A stretch of DNA of 64,000 bases from Edaphobacter sp. (lineage in GTDB: Bacteria; Acidobacteriota; Terriglobia; Terriglobales; Acidobacteriaceae): NCBI GenBank assembly GCA_025462755.1, contig JAOAPF010000088.1, forward strand, positions 1 through 64,000, written 5' to 3'. The notes below the pieces were generated by a model. The model did not search any database. It was given only the letters and a program-made list of their open reading frames with translations, and had not been told where the DNA came from. Made by a program: the position numbers and the translations under genes. Numbering within the stretch: position 1 is the stretch's first letter; each line of letters begins with the position of its first letter. This document shows, piece by piece, positions 62,999-64,000 of this stretch.

Positions 62999-63604
62999 CT
63001 ATCTCCCCAGAACATAGACAACCAGAAACACCACAACCCAAACGCCGTCCACAAAGTGCCAATAGAGCGACAACACCTCCAGCCGCTCCGCGTGTTTCTC
63101 GTTCACAAACCCACTCAGCAGCAGGGCAAGCGCGGTCGTCAGCATGATCAGCCCAATCACAACGTGAGTCGCGTGCAGGCCCACCAGCGAATAAAACGTC
63201 GTGCCAAACAGATTCGTGCGAATCGTCAACCCGAAATCATGGATCAGGTGATACCACTCCCGCGCCGTCGACATCAGGAAGACCGCTCCCAGCAGAACCG
63301 TCCCTGCCAGCCACAGCGTGCAGTTCCGAATATTGTTTTTGCGCAACGCACTCACCGCGAAGTGAACCGTGGCGCTGCTCGAAAGCAGACAGATGGTGCC
63401 GAGAATCGGCAACTCCAGCACCTGTGCGGGCGTCGGTCCACTCAGGCTCTTGCCGATGTAGTAGATGTAGGCGACGACAAAAATAATAAAGATCGCCGAC
63501 TCTGCAACAATCAGGCACGCCATCCCGGCGATACCGCGAGGCGGCAGCACCCAAGGCGTCTCAACCTGCGCACTGAATGGAATCGTACTGGTCGTCTGCG
63601 TCAT
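62999..63604 (-). CDS. ctaE: Cytochrome c oxidase subunit III
   Basis: 201 residues, five helices, the shorter form of subunit III found in caa3-type oxidases. Motifs: GMACLIVAESAIFIIFVVAY, LLSSSATVHFAVSAL, GTTFYSLVGLHATHVVIGL and the closing SLYWHFVDGVWVVVFLVVYV. ATG overlaps the stop of subunit I by four bases. The gap to the next gene is 56 bases. Confidence 0.95.
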   Translation of the reverse strand: MTQTTSTIPFSAQVETPWVLPPRGIAGMACLIVAESAIFIIFVVAYIYYIGKSLSGPTPAQVLELPILGTICLLSSSATVHFAVSALRKNNIRNCTLWLAGTVLLGAVFLMSTAREWYHLIHDFGLTIRTNLFGTTFYSLVGLHATHVVIGLIMLTTALALLLSGFVNEKHAERLEVLSLYWHFVDGVWVVVFLVVYVLGR

Positions 63605-64000
63605 TCGTAGTTCTCGTCCTGATCTTCAGGATGTTTAAGATCCCACAGCGGCCGGCGGCTGCGGACAGTTGGCTCCACGGCGAAGTTATAAGCCGGTGGC
63701 GGAGAAGGCGTAGCCCACTCCAGCGTCCAGGCGTCCCACGGATCATGGCCGGCGATCTCGCCGTGATAGTACGACCGCACTAGGTTGTAGACGAAGATCA
63801 GAGTGCCCACTGTCTGAAACAGCGCCCCAATCCCAACGATCAGGTTCCACCCATCCCATCCCCGGCCAGCCTCATACGTATAAATCCTTCGCGGCATGCC
63901 AAGCAGCCCCGGAATATGCATGAAGTCGAAGGTCAAATGAAATCCAATAAGGAAAAGCCAGAAGTGCCACTTCCCCAGCGTCTCGCTCATCATCCGGCCC
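63601..64000 (-). CDS. ctaD: Cytochrome c oxidase subunit I, C-terminal part (gene continues past the window)
   Basis: The frame is open from the right edge (GRMMSETLGKWHFWL) and covers the last 132 codons of subunit I: LGKWHFWLFLIGFHLTFDFM, HIPGLLGMPRRIYTYEAG, the final helix GIGALFQTVGTLIFVYNLV, and a cytoplasmic tail ending DLKHPEDQDENYE. The GMPRR-Y motif is characteristic. The haem- and copper-binding helices lie outside the window. First visible gene of the operon that runs leftwards to the NiCoT permease. Confidence 0.93.
   Translation of the reverse strand, partial: GRMMSETLGKWHFWLFLIGFHLTFDFMHIPGLLGMPRRIYTYEAGRGWDGWNLIVGIGALFQTVGTLIFVYNLVRSYYHGEIAGHDPWDAWTLEWATPSPPPAYNFAVEPTVRSRRPLWDLKHPEDQDENYE

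Noticed and set aside
58290-63700. Long plus-strand frames opposite the respiratory operon (up to 317 codons).
   Set aside because: They are antisense shadows: rich in Arg, His, Gln and Pro, with no domains, while the minus strand carries well-known families.

Overview
Organism. The window looks like the chromosome of a soil acidobacterium (Acidobacteriota, probably Terriglobia/Acidobacteriaceae). This is inferred from gene content only: an Ig/discoidin-rich giant glycosidase, the tail of a carbohydrate-type TonB-dependent receptor, a Ser/Thr kinase with a PD40 propeller plus an ECF sigma factor, and a joined bc/caa3 respiratory operon. No rRNA or other taxonomic marker is present.

Layout. 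1-8.1 kb: a small-gene and fragment zone with two TetR regulators, an alpha/beta hydrolase, YceI, a CDGSH protein, a CHY zinc-finger protein and a decayed dinB/ADH/TolC composite. 8.2-16.3 kb: one 2711-residue secreted protein, a GH2-like module joined to a GH64 beta-1,3-glucanase by seven Ig-like and four F5/8-type-C domains. 16.8-19.9 kb: receptor and acyltransferase remnants, then an SGNH/MBOAT O-acetylation pair. 19.9-26.2 kb: a corridor of mobile-element debris (IS481-like, IS66, group II intron, IS5, another integrase-type IS) around two cupins and an AraC regulator, with a duplicated promoter segment.

26.4-44.5 kb: an aerobic-type cobalamin locus. On the minus strand, behind a cobalamin riboswitch, are cobG-cobH-cobIJ-cobL-cobE-cobM-cobK-cobF, many joined by 4-bp overlaps. 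Next come a CobC-like phosphatase and cbtBA. A second cobalamin riboswitch drives cobN (with an N-terminal [2Fe-2S] domain), a fused ChlI/ChlD-like chelatase ATPase, cobU, cobB and cobT on the plus strand. Together these would convert precorrin-2 to cob(II)yrinic acid a,c-diamide. The late steps are damaged here: cobU carries a one-base frameshift and cobT is cut after about 82 codons.

44.5-49.0 kb: a decayed defence/mobile island replacing the rest of cobT. It holds an AbiEii toxin gene with an internal segment inverted, a Qat-type remnant (KAP ATPase fused by deletion to a TatD nuclease), a broken paralogue of the 5.4-kb gene, the 3' half of a tRNA-Cys, and an IS110 tail. 49.2-53.3 kb: an ECF sigma factor and a twice-frameshifted Ser/Thr kinase. 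53.8-56.1 kb: a lipocalin and an M48 protease. 57.2-64.0 kb: a minus-strand respiratory operon running in from the right edge (cox subunit I, subunit III, unknown membrane protein, dihaem lipoprotein cytochrome c, Rieske, cytochrome b-c fusion, CtaG), followed by a NiCoT nickel/cobalt permease.

About a quarter of the identifiable genes are fragments, concentrated in 0.6-8.1, 16.8-26.2 and 44.5-53.3 kb. The three metabolic blocks (glycosidase, cobalamin, respiration) are otherwise intact.
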